From: Bacteroidales bacterium UBA4363
GTDB lineage: Bacteria; Bacteroidota; Bacteroidia; Bacteroidales; Paludibacteraceae
Assembly (NCBI GenBank): GCA_002393965.1
Contig: DGSL01000006.1
Coordinates: forward strand, 23,029 to 71,276
Length of the DNA stretch: 48,248 nucleotides
Direction of reading: 5' to 3'
The translations under genes were made by a program, and so were the position numbers. Shown here piece after piece: positions 10,001 to 18,207 of this stretch (positions are counted from its first letter, which is position 1; every line of letters starts with the position of its first letter). A model generated the notes under the pieces. That model was not told where the DNA came from and made no database searches. It was given only the letters and a program-made list of their open reading frames with translations.

Positions 10001-10345
10001 AGAAAGGCGGTTGAGGACCTCGGTGCGCAGTACTTCACTGACGGAATCGGTCACCATCTTTCGGTCGGAACGTTGGCGAAACGAAGACGGAAAATAGAGG
10101 ACATTATCCGACTGAAGGGTCTGCATCGCATCCTGATATCCATAGGCAGAGGCCTCCTGCTCGTCAGAGACGTAAACGACAGTACGATGTAAACGCTGTT
10201 GGCAAGCCGCAAGCGTGAGAGCGGTGGCCGATCCAGTAAGACCTGTTATGCGGACCTGCGAAGGCTGAGTTTCGAGAGCCTGTATGATCCGTTGTATCTG
10301 TGGATGGGATGCGTAGCGAATAAATAAGTCACGGAGTTCTAACAT
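7022..10345 (-). CDS. mfd: Transcription-repair coupling factor Mfd
   Basis: Mfd is a DNA translocase that removes RNA polymerase stalled at lesions and recruits UvrA. The protein has 1107 residues, close to the family norm. An N-terminal UvrB-like region is followed by the RNA-polymerase-interacting CarD-like domain near residue 420 (GDYVTHIDHGVGRFGGL). The RecG-like helicase core has Walker A GDVGFGKTE (Lys574) and the DEEQ box IDEEQKFGV near 670, with SAT-like TLTATPIPRT. Motif VI is QLRGRVGRS, and a C-terminal D7-type domain ends the chain. The gene follows the ROK kinase by 130 bases on the same strand and may be read from that operon or from an unseen promoter in the gap. Everything expected is present. 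Confidence 0.97.
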   Translation of the reverse strand: MLELRDLFIRYASHPQIQRIIQALETQPSQVRITGLTGSATALTLAACQQRLHRTVVYVSDEQEASAYGYQDAMQTLQSDNVLYFPSSFRQRSDRKMVTDSVSEVLRTEVLNRLSSSDESPLLVFTYPEALVEKLVSKKSLLRKVRRLHTGDVCDTEELIEELLQNGFQRVDFVYEPGQFSQRGSILDVFSYSKELPYRIDFFGNEIDSIRLFNIESQLSEETMDAVSIVPDITEMKGVSESVAFTEFLPKDAVFVFNDFLYVRDRMNHFAMELDDSVSGDVFFGNLSSFSSIQLKGDASDKSTIVFHTHPQPLYHKNFDLVAESFRRFLADGYSLNILSDSKKQTDRIQAIFEDKGLDLTFTPVLRTVHEGFSDEDMRICVFTDHQIFDRYHKYALRSDRARNGKVVMTLKELNELKVGDYVTHIDHGVGRFGGLLKMDVNGHQQEVIKLLYKDNDTIFVNIHNLHRISKYKGRDGEPPKVYKLGSGAWERLKERTKKKVKDIARDLIRLYARRKAEKGFAFSPDSYLQKELEAGFLYEDTPDQYKATQDVKADMEKPLPMDRLVCGDVGFGKTEVAMRAAFKAVADGKQVAVLVPTTVLALQHYNSFTERMKDLPCNIDYLSRARTASQTKEVLSRLADGQIDIIIGTHKLVGKRVKFKDLGLLIIDEEQKFGVSVKERLKAMKVNVDTLTLTATPIPRTLQFSLMGARDLSIISTPPPNRYPIQTELAEFGEQVVREAIVREMERNGQVFFINNRIQNLYELQAFIHRVVPEARIAVGHGQMEAEKLEQIILDFIDYEYDVLIATTIIESGIDIPNANTIIINDAQNFGLSDLHQLRGRVGRSNRKAYCYLLSPPMSVVTPEARRRLQAIETFADLGSGFQIAMQDLDIRGAGNMLGAEQSGFIADLGYETYQKILNEAVHELKDEEFSDLYEEERKENKDGNNYVTDCLLESDLSLMIPTLYVESVSERMSLYRELDGLQSEEQLEAFASRLEDRFGPVPPEVQDLFTALRIRWLGMRMGMERLSIKRGMLIGYMVSNQQSSYYRSDVFGAVLNYVASHPMECRLREDAGKRSVSVRDIKTINQALDVLKQMSDSVSDSPNGR

Positions 10346-10475
10346 TCATGTAGTTTTGATTGTTCTTTTGGAAGCCAAACAGTGATTAAACAAGTTTGTC
10401 ATTACTCTTGGGGCTCATCGAAAAGGGTTATCTTCAATCTATATATCCTAATATCTCCCATCAGTCCAATGGATG

Positions 10476-11369
10476 TCATATCTCCAAGGCGAGCGAAGCG
10501 GCACCCAGCACGGCAGCATCGTCGGAAGGAAGTGCGGAAGATAGGATTCTGATTTTCCCCTTCCACATCGGTAAGAGAGACTCATCCATTGCCTTACGAA
10601 CGGGCTGAAGGAGCAATTCGCCCGCCCGAGAAAGACCTCCTGCAATCACAATTGCCTCGGGTGAAGTTACAGCGACGAAATCCGCCAAGGTTCTGCCCAG
10701 CAATGCCCCTGTCTGTGAGAAGATTTCCTGAGCCCATTTCTCTCCATTGACAGCAGCCTGAAATACCTGTTTCGACGTCATCTCACGTCCTGTCCGTTCG
10801 CGAGCAGAACGGCTCACTCCAGTAGCGGAACAATATGCTTCAAGACACCCTCTCCTGCCACATCCACAGAGTCTTCCATTGCGTTCAACAATCACATGTC
10901 CCAGTTCTCCTGCAAAGCCATCGTGTCCGTAAAGCAGGCGGCCGCCCGTCACGATTCCCCCACCGACTCCCGTCCCGAGGGTCACCATGATAAAGTCACT
11001 AATGCCACGAGCAGCGCCATAGCGCATCTCGCCCAAAGCAGCTGCGTTCGCATCATTGGTAATAGCGCACGGGGCTCCTATACGCTCAGAGACCATTCGT
11101 GCAATGGGAACGACTCCTTTCCAAGGCAGGTTCACCGCATGTTCGATACATCCCGTATGGTAATTACCATTGGGACACCCCATACCTACAGCATCCGTCT
11201 GCTTAAGACCATTGGAAAGCACAAGGCCAGAGACGGACCGACACAGCAGATCCACATACTCATCCAGCGTACCCCCTGTCGGTATAGAGCCGCGTGCCAC
11301 AACCGATCCATCGTCACGAACGAGACCGTACTTCGTAGAGGTTCCCCCCATGTCAATACCGATAACCAT
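10476..11369 (-). CDS. ROK-family sugar kinase (glucokinase type)
   Basis: This 297-residue cytoplasmic kinase phosphorylates a hexose, most likely glucose or an amino sugar, with ATP. The N-terminal phosphate-binding motif is GIDMGGTSTK, and the catalytic Asp lies in TNDANAAALGE (Asp106). The ROK signature ELGHVIVERNGRLCGCGRRG includes the zinc-binding Cys cluster (CGCGRRGC) of structural ROK kinases. There is no N-terminal DNA-binding domain, so it is an enzyme and not a ROK repressor. It starts 23 bases after the MFS sugar transporter, which argues for uptake followed by phosphorylation. Confidence 0.92.
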   Translation of the reverse strand: MVIGIDMGGTSTKYGLVRDDGSVVARGSIPTGGTLDEYVDLLCRSVSGLVLSNGLKQTDAVGMGCPNGNYHTGCIEHAVNLPWKGVVPIARMVSERIGAPCAITNDANAAALGEMRYGAARGISDFIMVTLGTGVGGGIVTGGRLLYGHDGFAGELGHVIVERNGRLCGCGRRGCLEAYCSATGVSRSARERTGREMTSKQVFQAAVNGEKWAQEIFSQTGALLGRTLADFVAVTSPEAIVIAGGLSRAGELLLQPVRKAMDESLLPMWKGKIRILSSALPSDDAAVLGAASLALEI

Positions 11370-11392
11370 ATATCTTTTTTCGATGTTATTAC

Positions 11393-12670
11393 CTATCCTT
11401 TATTGCCAGACTTTATTTTTGAGAAAAGGGCATAAAACAAAATAAACGACACGCAGACAACACCTACCACGTAGCTATGCTGAAAGCCACCCAAAGCATC
11501 AACCAATCGTCCCTGTATGACAGGGATAATGCCGCCTCCACAAACCATCATCATGAAAATGCCCGATGCAAGATTCGTTGACTTGCCGAGTCCAGACATT
11601 GATAAAATGAAGATGCAGACCCACATCACCGAATTGAAGAACCCCGTGAGAACGAGAAACAAAATCGAGAGGGGCACATCCGCAAAAACGACATGGAAAT
11701 GACTGTCAACGGCCGGCATATGAACCGTCATATTCAGAGGAAGGAGTACGGCAGCAACATAGAGCAGAAGCGAAGATACAGAGACCACGATAAGTTCTTT
11801 GCGACTACCAATAAGAGTCCCGACAGCAGCCCCCGCAAGACGTCCTGCGAGCATAAGTAGCCAATAGGAACCCACGATGGCACCTGCAACAGCGGGGTCC
11901 GTACCCAATTCGTTCATAAGAAACAGATTGGTCAGATTAGCGGTAGTCACCTCGAATCCTACGTACAGAAAGATTGCCACAAGTCCCAAGACGAAAGACG
12001 GACGGAGCAAAGAGCGCCAGGAGACCTGTTCGCCCTCGTCAGTACGTATCCCTGGTTCTGGAATCCGCGTAAAACAAAGTACGGTAAAGAGCAGGACATA
12101 GAAAGCCATGAGCACATAAAGCAGCGGACCGACATCTGCCACCCCAAGTTTTTCGACTGCGACATTACCGATGATGAACCCTATGACAAGAGGAGCGAAC
12201 GTTGCACCTATCGAAGAGGCAGCCCCACCGATATTCATGCGTCGATTTGCTCCTGTTTCGGGCCCAATGGCGACTATCAAAGGGTTTACGACAACTTGAA
12301 GAACCGTGATGGCGCATCCGAGGAAAAACATGCCGAAGAGGTAGAGTGAGATTAAGTGGAGGTTTCCGCCTGCGAGAACCATGCAAACTCCAGCAAACAT
12401 ACCACAGAGAGCTGTTTGTGCCGCCTTCTTATACCCCAGACGTCCGACAATCCATGAAGCAGGAATGCCCATGAGGAGATAGGAGAGAAAAAAGGCGAAA
12501 TTCCCGAACTGGGACTGAAATACGGAGAGGTGGAACTGGGACTGAACAACCTTAGAGAACGGATCTCCGAGTCCTGTTGTGAACGCGATACTAAAATAAA
12601 AAGCGACCATCATGGCGAACGCGATGACGGGCGTCCGTCCTACCTCCATACCTTTTTGAATAGAATTCAT
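11393..12670 (-). CDS. Sugar MFS transporter (FucP/GluP, glucose/galactose type)
   Basis: This 425-residue inner-membrane symporter has about twelve hydrophobic helices. The first loop contains the family's pattern (FSIAFTTGLGDPFSKVVQSQF and GIPASWIVGRLGYKK), and the second half has GRLAGAAVGTLIGSRK. It belongs to the group that moves fucose, glucose or galactose with protons or sodium. The gaps are 20 bases to the upstream pseudo-peptidase gene and 23 to the downstream ROK kinase, so the three are almost certainly co-transcribed. The kinase makes glucose or a related hexose the most likely substrate, but this is inference. Confidence 0.88.
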   Translation of the reverse strand: MNSIQKGMEVGRTPVIAFAMMVAFYFSIAFTTGLGDPFSKVVQSQFHLSVFQSQFGNFAFFLSYLLMGIPASWIVGRLGYKKAAQTALCGMFAGVCMVLAGGNLHLISLYLFGMFFLGCAITVLQVVVNPLIVAIGPETGANRRMNIGGAASSIGATFAPLVIGFIIGNVAVEKLGVADVGPLLYVLMAFYVLLFTVLCFTRIPEPGIRTDEGEQVSWRSLLRPSFVLGLVAIFLYVGFEVTTANLTNLFLMNELGTDPAVAGAIVGSYWLLMLAGRLAGAAVGTLIGSRKELIVVSVSSLLLYVAAVLLPLNMTVHMPAVDSHFHVVFADVPLSILFLVLTGFFNSVMWVCIFILSMSGLGKSTNLASGIFMMMVCGGGIIPVIQGRLVDALGGFQHSYVVGVVCVSFILFYALFSKIKSGNKG

Positions 12671-12690
12671 CTTACTATTACCTTAATTTG

Positions 12691-14865
12691 TCACTTCAGA
12701 TTCCGGTTGAAAAACGAGAGGACAGAGGTATGGAGATGGCGTTTTGCAACAGGATCAGAACTGATGCGAGAGCGGTTCGGATAAACTAGCATCTCGAAAG
12801 GTCTGTTCTGCGATATTAGACAATCTGCATACGCATACGAATTCTCCACATGCATCCCATCATCCGCCGTTCCATGAATCAGAAGGAGTGAGCCATGCAA
12901 TCGTTTTGCGCATTCGATGGCAGAAGACATTCCATAAGCCCCATTCTCCTGTGGGCGTTGCATGAGCCGTTCGGCATAGGCAGCAGACGAAAACCGCCAA
13001 TCCGTCAGAGGCGATACTGCCACTCCGGCTCGGAATGATGCCTTTCCTGTGCTCATGCCCATCAATGCGAGATAAGCTCCATGCCCCTCACCGTAAACAC
13101 CAATATGTCCCGTTGAGATATACTTCTGTGAAGACAGGAAATTCGCTGCTTCCGTCAGATCTGAAGCCTCCTGAACACCCATACGAGTATGCTGGCCATG
13201 TCGCCAAGATTCCCCACGAGCTCCACATCCATGCACATCGACACACATCACCACATAGCCATCGGCGGCTAGACCAGACGCCACCTCCACAAGTTCTGAG
13301 CCCGTAACTCCGTCAATCACATCCTGAGAATCGGGAACTCCTCCGACCAGGACAACTGCCGGATACTTTCTGGCGGGCGAAAATCCTTCGGGTTTCATCA
13401 GCCATGCATATAGAGTATCAGAGAGAGAAGACTTGAACGACACAAATTCACGTAAGGGAATCTTTTCAGAAGAAGGCAAGGACTGACCTTCCGTCCAACA
13501 CTCCATTTGACGAACGAGACGTCCCTGCGCAGAGCGCACCTCGTAAGAGACAGGGTTGTTGAGAGACGAGTGTTCATTCACGAAATAGGTATAGTTCGGA
13601 TTGAAGTCAGCGCGATTCACCCCCTCTTTTTCCGTAAGACGCGAGAGAGTTCCCTTCATATCAACGGAAAAGACATGGCGTCCGAGAGCGGACGGAGAAG
13701 CAGCCTGGAAGAACACCTTCTGTCGGATACTATCGTAACCATACACGTCCGTCACATCGGAATGTGCTGACGTCAGTTGTTTCATCATCACACCATTCCG
13801 GTTATAGAGACACAGTTGTCTATATCCATCCCGAACGGCAGGAAAGACGAAACGATTGTCAGGAAGGAAAAGAACCTTCTGCACCCAAATCGGATCGTAC
13901 CAGGAGGACGTCTGTTCGTCAAGAAGCGACGCCCAAAGCAGGGACTTGCAATTGACGAGGAACATGCGTACTCGATTCTGGTTTCGGTTCATTCCGAAAA
14001 CAGCAAAGGTCTCGGGGTCAGAGGTCCATGCGACGCGCACAATATAATCCACGCCGTCGGACGGCAATGGCACCCGTTTAACGGATTTGTAGAAAGCATC
14101 ATAAACAAAAACAGAGGCACGGGGAAGGCGACCTCCTGCTTTGGGATAGAAATAAGAAACAAGGGATGGAACCGAAGAGTTGTCCGACTCCGGATTCAGG
14201 GGATATTGCACAAGAGTCTGCTTGGAAGTACCTTCGTCATCAAGAGATATGAAAGCGAGGAAGCGGTTATCGGGAGCCCATGCTGCCATATCGCCGATGT
14301 GAAGTTGGTGTTCATAGATCCAGTCAGGCACGCCGTTGGCGACAGAATCGGGGTTCCCATTACGAGTCATGCGCATAACAACACCATCGTAATCCATCTT
14401 TTTGAGATAGAGATCGCGTCCTATTGCGAAAACGATGTTGCGTCCATTGGGAGAATAGACAGGACGGCGCTGGAAAGAAGCAGTGTCCGAAAGAGGGTGG
14501 AGTCGGTGTCGGAGGATATCGTAGGTATAGTACTTATTACCGGTACGCAGAAGCATATTCTTTTGAGCATTGTCGAATTGGAAAGATTCGATACGAGAAA
14601 GGCTTGCACCACGAGCAGTGGTGACGTCGAAAAGGTTCGTTCCCATCTTACCAGTCTTGTAGCTGCACGTGCGGATAGAACGTCCGTCGTCAGAAAGGAC
14701 GGCATAGTTTTCTCCATCGAGGAGACCAACACAAGGGCCAGGAGACGGAGAGGCGTCAGCATGAGAAACATTCTGAGCGTGAGATGCGAAGATAGAGAGT
14801 TGGGAAAACAGCAAAAAAGAGGTTAAGATCCGCAGGAAACGGAGAATCATTTTTTGGGATTTCAT
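12691..14865 (-). CDS. DPP-IV-like (peptidase family S9) secreted protein, predicted catalytically dead
   Basis: A 724-residue exported protein with signal peptide (residues 1-30, ending near SHAQ), an N-terminal beta-propeller like dipeptidyl peptidase IV, and a C-terminal alpha/beta hydrolase domain. The fold markers are clear: DWIYE near 181-185, HGTADDGMH at 664-672, and a terminal FFNRNL. The active site is not intact. The nucleophile motif GxSxGG reads GEGHGA, with Gly594 where Ser belongs. The catalytic His position is Arg700 (YPNRSR). The oxyanion Tyr region (YGGP in active enzymes) reads VGGVP. The substrate-binding Glu pair is Glu185-His186. Only the Asp (668/669) remains. The frame is open throughout, so this is a pseudo-enzyme rather than a decayed gene. 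It heads an operon with a sugar transporter and a sugar kinase. Confidence 0.85.
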   Translation of the reverse strand: MKSQKMILRFLRILTSFLLFSQLSIFASHAQNVSHADASPSPGPCVGLLDGENYAVLSDDGRSIRTCSYKTGKMGTNLFDVTTARGASLSRIESFQFDNAQKNMLLRTGNKYYTYDILRHRLHPLSDTASFQRRPVYSPNGRNIVFAIGRDLYLKKMDYDGVVMRMTRNGNPDSVANGVPDWIYEHQLHIGDMAAWAPDNRFLAFISLDDEGTSKQTLVQYPLNPESDNSSVPSLVSYFYPKAGGRLPRASVFVYDAFYKSVKRVPLPSDGVDYIVRVAWTSDPETFAVFGMNRNQNRVRMFLVNCKSLLWASLLDEQTSSWYDPIWVQKVLFLPDNRFVFPAVRDGYRQLCLYNRNGVMMKQLTSAHSDVTDVYGYDSIRQKVFFQAASPSALGRHVFSVDMKGTLSRLTEKEGVNRADFNPNYTYFVNEHSSLNNPVSYEVRSAQGRLVRQMECWTEGQSLPSSEKIPLREFVSFKSSLSDTLYAWLMKPEGFSPARKYPAVVLVGGVPDSQDVIDGVTGSELVEVASGLAADGYVVMCVDVHGCGARGESWRHGQHTRMGVQEASDLTEAANFLSSQKYISTGHIGVYGEGHGAYLALMGMSTGKASFRAGVAVSPLTDWRFSSAAYAERLMQRPQENGAYGMSSAIECAKRLHGSLLLIHGTADDGMHVENSYAYADCLISQNRPFEMLVYPNRSRISSDPVAKRHLHTSVLSFFNRNLK

Positions 14866-14895
14866 TAGTTTTTATTCGTATAACGGATTTCGGAA

Positions 14896-14933
14896 CAAAG
14901 ATACGTCAATAAAGTACCTTTTGCGTATCTTTG
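14896..14933. promoter_or_regulatory. Divergent promoter region built on a perfect inverted repeat
   Basis: CAAAGATACG at 14896-14905 and CGTATCTTTG at 14924-14933 are exact reverse complements, separated by 18 bases. Each arm contains a TATCTTTG -7 box (14926-14933 on +, 14896-14903 on -), one facing the glycosyltransferase at 14953 and one facing the pseudo-peptidase at 14865. Each -7 box lies about where the other promoter's -33 contact should be, so the two promoters overlap and may exclude each other. No good TTTG -33 box is seen for either. Confidence 0.6.
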
Positions 14934-14952
14934 CAGATAAAAAAAACAAATC

Positions 14953-15693
14953 ATGTCAGACAGTGTAGTCATCATTCCGACGTACAATGAGAAAGAAAAT
15001 GCAGAAGACATCGTACGAGCGGTGTTTGGTTTGGACCATGAGTTCGATATACTAATTATTGATGACGGGTCGCCAGACGGGACCGCCTCGATCATCCGTC
15101 GCCTGCAGGAGGAGTATGAAGGTCGTCTACATCTGATTGAGCGTCAAGGGAAATTAGGTCTTGGTACAGCCTATATAACAGGCTTCAAGTGGGCGTTGGA
15201 GCGGTCGTACGAATATGTATTTGAGATGGATGCGGACTTCTCCCACAACCCACAGGATCTGATGCGCCTTTACGCTGCATGTCATGACGAAGGTGCGGAC
15301 TTGTCGATCGGCTCGCGCTATGTTTCGGGAGTAAATGTCGTAAACTGGCCTATGTCGCGTGTTTTGATGTCGTATTTTGCATCAAAGTACGTACGTTTTG
15401 TCCTTGGTCTGAATATATCGGATACAACAGCAGGATTCAAATGCTACAGGAGATCTGTGTTGGAAGCGATTGATCTGGACGGAATCCAATTCAAAGGATA
15501 TGCATTTCAGATTGAAATGAAATATACTGCCTTTCGTCTTGGATTTAAAATCAAGGAGGTGCCGATTATCTTCATTAACCGCACAAAGGGGGTCTCCAAG
15601 ATGTCGGGTGGCATCTTCTCAGAAGCTCTGTTTGGAGTGATACGCCTGCGATTGAAAAAGTTTCCATCAAAGAAGGCTAAACAAGAGGCGTGA
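14953..15693 (+). CDS. Polyprenol-phosphate sugar transferase (dolichol-phosphate mannosyltransferase type, GT2)
   Basis: This 246-residue family-2 glycosyltransferase moves a sugar from a nucleotide donor to a polyprenyl phosphate at the inner face of the membrane. Motifs visible: VVIIPTYNEKEN at the start, IIDDGSPDGTA for nucleotide binding, the metal-binding DAD in EMDADFSHNP, GSRYVSG and DTTAGFKCYRR, all typical of DPM1-like enzymes. It ends soon after the catalytic domain with a basic tail and lacks the extra membrane domain found in some relatives. Mannose is the common donor in this group, but the sugar is not proven. It heads a same-strand run that continues with pyrC after 100 bases. 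Confidence 0.9.
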   Translation: MSDSVVIIPTYNEKENAEDIVRAVFGLDHEFDILIIDDGSPDGTASIIRRLQEEYEGRLHLIERQGKLGLGTAYITGFKWALERSYEYVFEMDADFSHNPQDLMRLYAACHDEGADLSIGSRYVSGVNVVNWPMSRVLMSYFASKYVRFVLGLNISDTTAGFKCYRRSVLEAIDLDGIQFKGYAFQIEMKYTAFRLGFKIKEVPIIFINRTKGVSKMSGGIFSEALFGVIRLRLKKFPSKKAKQEA

Positions 15694-15793
15694 GTCGGAG
15701 TTCTTTTCCAATTTCATCAATGAAGCAGACATTCATCACAAAAACTGAGGACAGCCTAATCACATTAACAAAGAAGATACAGGGGTAGAAAAA

Positions 15794-17158
15794 ATGGCAA
15801 AAAAAACACTCATAGAGAATGCATCGATCCTGAACGAAGGTCAGAACCGCAGAGGTTCTGTTCTAATCGAGGGAGAGAGCATTGTACATCTATTTGAGGA
15901 AAAAGAGCCAATTCCTGAATCTCTTAAGAAACAGGTTGAAGAGCGGATTGACGCTGAGGGTTTGTATCTGATTCCCGGAATGATAGACGCCCACGTACAT
16001 TTCAGAGAACCTGGTCTTACACAGAAGGGAGATATCCGAACAGAGTCACGTGCAGCAGTAGCTGGAGGAGTTACGTCTTATATGGACATGCCGAATGTAC
16101 GTCCGCTGACCACTTCAAGGGCAGCTGTTGAAGAGAAACTGTCGATTGCTGCTGCAAATTCTTTAGCGAACTATGCATTCTACTTAGGCATCACAGACGA
16201 GAATATTGAAGAGGCCCTGCATATTGACCCATCCATTGTGTGTGGTCTAAAACTCTTTTTGGGATCATCGACGGGCAATATGTTGGTCAGGGATTCCCGT
16301 CTGATATCACGTCTTATGAAATCGAGACTACCTATTGCGGTTCATGCAGAAGACGAGGCAATCATAGAATCCAACAGGAAGAAGATAGAGGCTTCGTATG
16401 CTGGGCGTCCAATTCCAATCTGCATGCATCCTGTCATCCGATCTACGGAAGCCTGTGTCAGAGCCACGAAATTCATCATTGAAGAAGCCAAACGTTCGGG
16501 AGCACATCTGCATATACTACACATCTCAACCTCGGAGGAGTTGGAACTTTTGAAAGACCGCTCTGGAGCAGAAAGACATATCACAGCAGAAACGTGTCCC
16601 CAATATCTATGGTTTGATGACAGAAAGTATGAAACACTGGGAGCACGCATGAAATGTAATCCAGCCATCAAGACTTCGGAAGACCGAAAGGCCCTACTTC
16701 GAGGCCTTTCGGACGGGACGATCGACACCATAGGCACGGACCATGCCCCTCACCTACTCAGTGACAAGGAAGGAGACTGCCTGCACGCTGCCTCCGGGAC
16801 ACCACAGATTCAATATGTCATTCCCCTACTCTTCGAACTGGTAAAACAAGGACACTTGCAGGCGGAGCGTATTCCGACTCTGACAGCGCATCATCCAGCC
16901 GACATATACGGAATAAGCAAAAGGGGATATATCCGTGAAGGGTATCAAGCAGACCTAGTATTGGTTGATCCGAATCAAGATACGACAGTGACTTCGGAAG
17001 GGATTCTCTCCAAATGCGGATGGTCTCCGTATGAAGGAGAAACATTCACATCATCGATTGTTCGAACACTTGTAAACGGCGTTACCGTATATGACAGAGG
17101 AAAGATTATTGAAGCAGTTTCTTCACCATCGCAACCTCTGAAATTTATAAGGGGATAA
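15794..17158 (+). CDS. pyrC: Dihydroorotase
   Basis: This amidohydrolase cyclises carbamoyl-aspartate to dihydroorotate in pyrimidine synthesis. It has 454 residues. The metal site is complete: DAHVHFREPG with His67 and His69, the carboxylated lysine in CGLKLFLGSSTG (Lys153), two further histidines (the second in LHILHIST), and the Asp in GTDHAPH. The FREPG and GGVTSYMDMPN blocks mark the type I dihydroorotase branch rather than hydantoinase. The neighbour ApbE starts 26 bases after its stop. Confidence 0.94.
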   Translation: MAKKTLIENASILNEGQNRRGSVLIEGESIVHLFEEKEPIPESLKKQVEERIDAEGLYLIPGMIDAHVHFREPGLTQKGDIRTESRAAVAGGVTSYMDMPNVRPLTTSRAAVEEKLSIAAANSLANYAFYLGITDENIEEALHIDPSIVCGLKLFLGSSTGNMLVRDSRLISRLMKSRLPIAVHAEDEAIIESNRKKIEASYAGRPIPICMHPVIRSTEACVRATKFIIEEAKRSGAHLHILHISTSEELELLKDRSGAERHITAETCPQYLWFDDRKYETLGARMKCNPAIKTSEDRKALLRGLSDGTIDTIGTDHAPHLLSDKEGDCLHAASGTPQIQYVIPLLFELVKQGHLQAERIPTLTAHHPADIYGISKRGYIREGYQADLVLVDPNQDTTVTSEGILSKCGWSPYEGETFTSSIVRTLVNGVTVYDRGKIIEAVSSPSQPLKFIRG

Positions 17159-17184
17159 ACTCCGGATCATAATTTCCAAACAAG

Positions 17185-18195
17185 ATGCCTCGAATACTAC
17201 TAATTTTCATATTTTTTTTGTCTCTGTTGCTATCTTCGTGCGTAGAACGAAAGGCATGGCATCAATGTGAAGGTGAAATTCAAGGTACTTTCTACCATAT
17301 AACGTATTACTCATCTGAAAATATTGAAAAAGAGATACGTCATGAACTTCTGCGATTCAACCGTTCGCTGAATATCTTCGACTCCACATCAACCATATCG
17401 AGAATCAATGAAAACAAAAAAACAGATGTATTGTCGGACACGTTATTCTGCAACGTTTTCAAGCGATCGATGGAAATTTCCAAGATTACGAACGGAGCCT
17501 TTGACATTACGATCTCTCCCCTTGTAAAACTATGGGGTTTCAACCATGCTGCTATACCAGAAAAAGTGTTGCAACAGGAGATTGACTCAGTTCGAAATCT
17601 GGTTGGATGGCAAAAGGTGAGACTCAAGGACGGACAAATTGTAAAAGACGACCCTCGCATGCGATTAGATGCAAATGCTATTGCACAAGGTTACACATGT
17701 GATATCATAGCATCGTTGATGAGCAATAAAAACATTCAAAACTATCTGATTGAGATTGGCGGTGAGATTCGTGCTTCAGGTCGCAATTCCCGGAACGAAT
17801 TATGGCACGTAGGCATCAACCGTCCGGTGTTTGACTCACTATCCACCAATAATGAGATACAAGAAATCGTTCTACTTTCTGATGTTTCAATCGGAACATC
17901 GGGTAACTATCATAAATTCCATAAGGTGGACGGCAGAATGGTTGGTCATGAAATTGACCCCCGTACTGGGATTCCGGTAAAGAATGAGATCCTATCCGCT
18001 TCGGTCATTGCTCCTGACTGTATGACAGCGGATGCCTTGGCAACGGCTTCAATGATACTTGGAGCAGACAGTGCCCTTGCTCTGTGTGAAAGAGAAAAAG
18101 GAGTCGAGGCCTATCTTATCATTCTTGAAGACACCGGAAAAGAAAAAATACGGAAGACATCTGGCTTTGACAGATATATAGAGAAACAAAAGTAA
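17185..18195 (+). CDS. apbE: FAD:protein FMN transferase (ApbE), lipoprotein
   Basis: ApbE splits FAD and attaches FMN covalently to Thr or Ser of target proteins such as NqrB, NqrC, RnfD and RnfG. The protein has 336 residues and a lipoprotein signal ending in LSSC (Cys19), which places it on the periplasmic side of a membrane. Family motifs: SLNIFDSTSTISRIN, ITISPLVKLWGF, RLDANAIAQGYTCD, IEIGGEIRASG and the Mg-binding MTADALATASMILG. No Rnf or Nqr gene is in the window, so its targets lie elsewhere. It lies between pyrC and proS, with only 12 bases before proS. Its base composition is more AT-rich than the export genes at the left. Confidence 0.93.
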   Translation: MPRILLIFIFFLSLLLSSCVERKAWHQCEGEIQGTFYHITYYSSENIEKEIRHELLRFNRSLNIFDSTSTISRINENKKTDVLSDTLFCNVFKRSMEISKITNGAFDITISPLVKLWGFNHAAIPEKVLQQEIDSVRNLVGWQKVRLKDGQIVKDDPRMRLDANAIAQGYTCDIIASLMSNKNIQNYLIEIGGEIRASGRNSRNELWHVGINRPVFDSLSTNNEIQEIVLLSDVSIGTSGNYHKFHKVDGRMVGHEIDPRTGIPVKNEILSASVIAPDCMTADALATASMILGADSALALCEREKGVEAYLIILEDTGKEKIRKTSGFDRYIEKQK

Positions 18196-18207
18196 AAAAT
18201 AGAAAAT

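Noticed and set aside
13777..14826. A 349-codon + strand frame
   Set aside because: It is antisense to the S9-like gene, which has a signal peptide and recognisable domains; the antisense product is rich in unlikely runs and has no domain.
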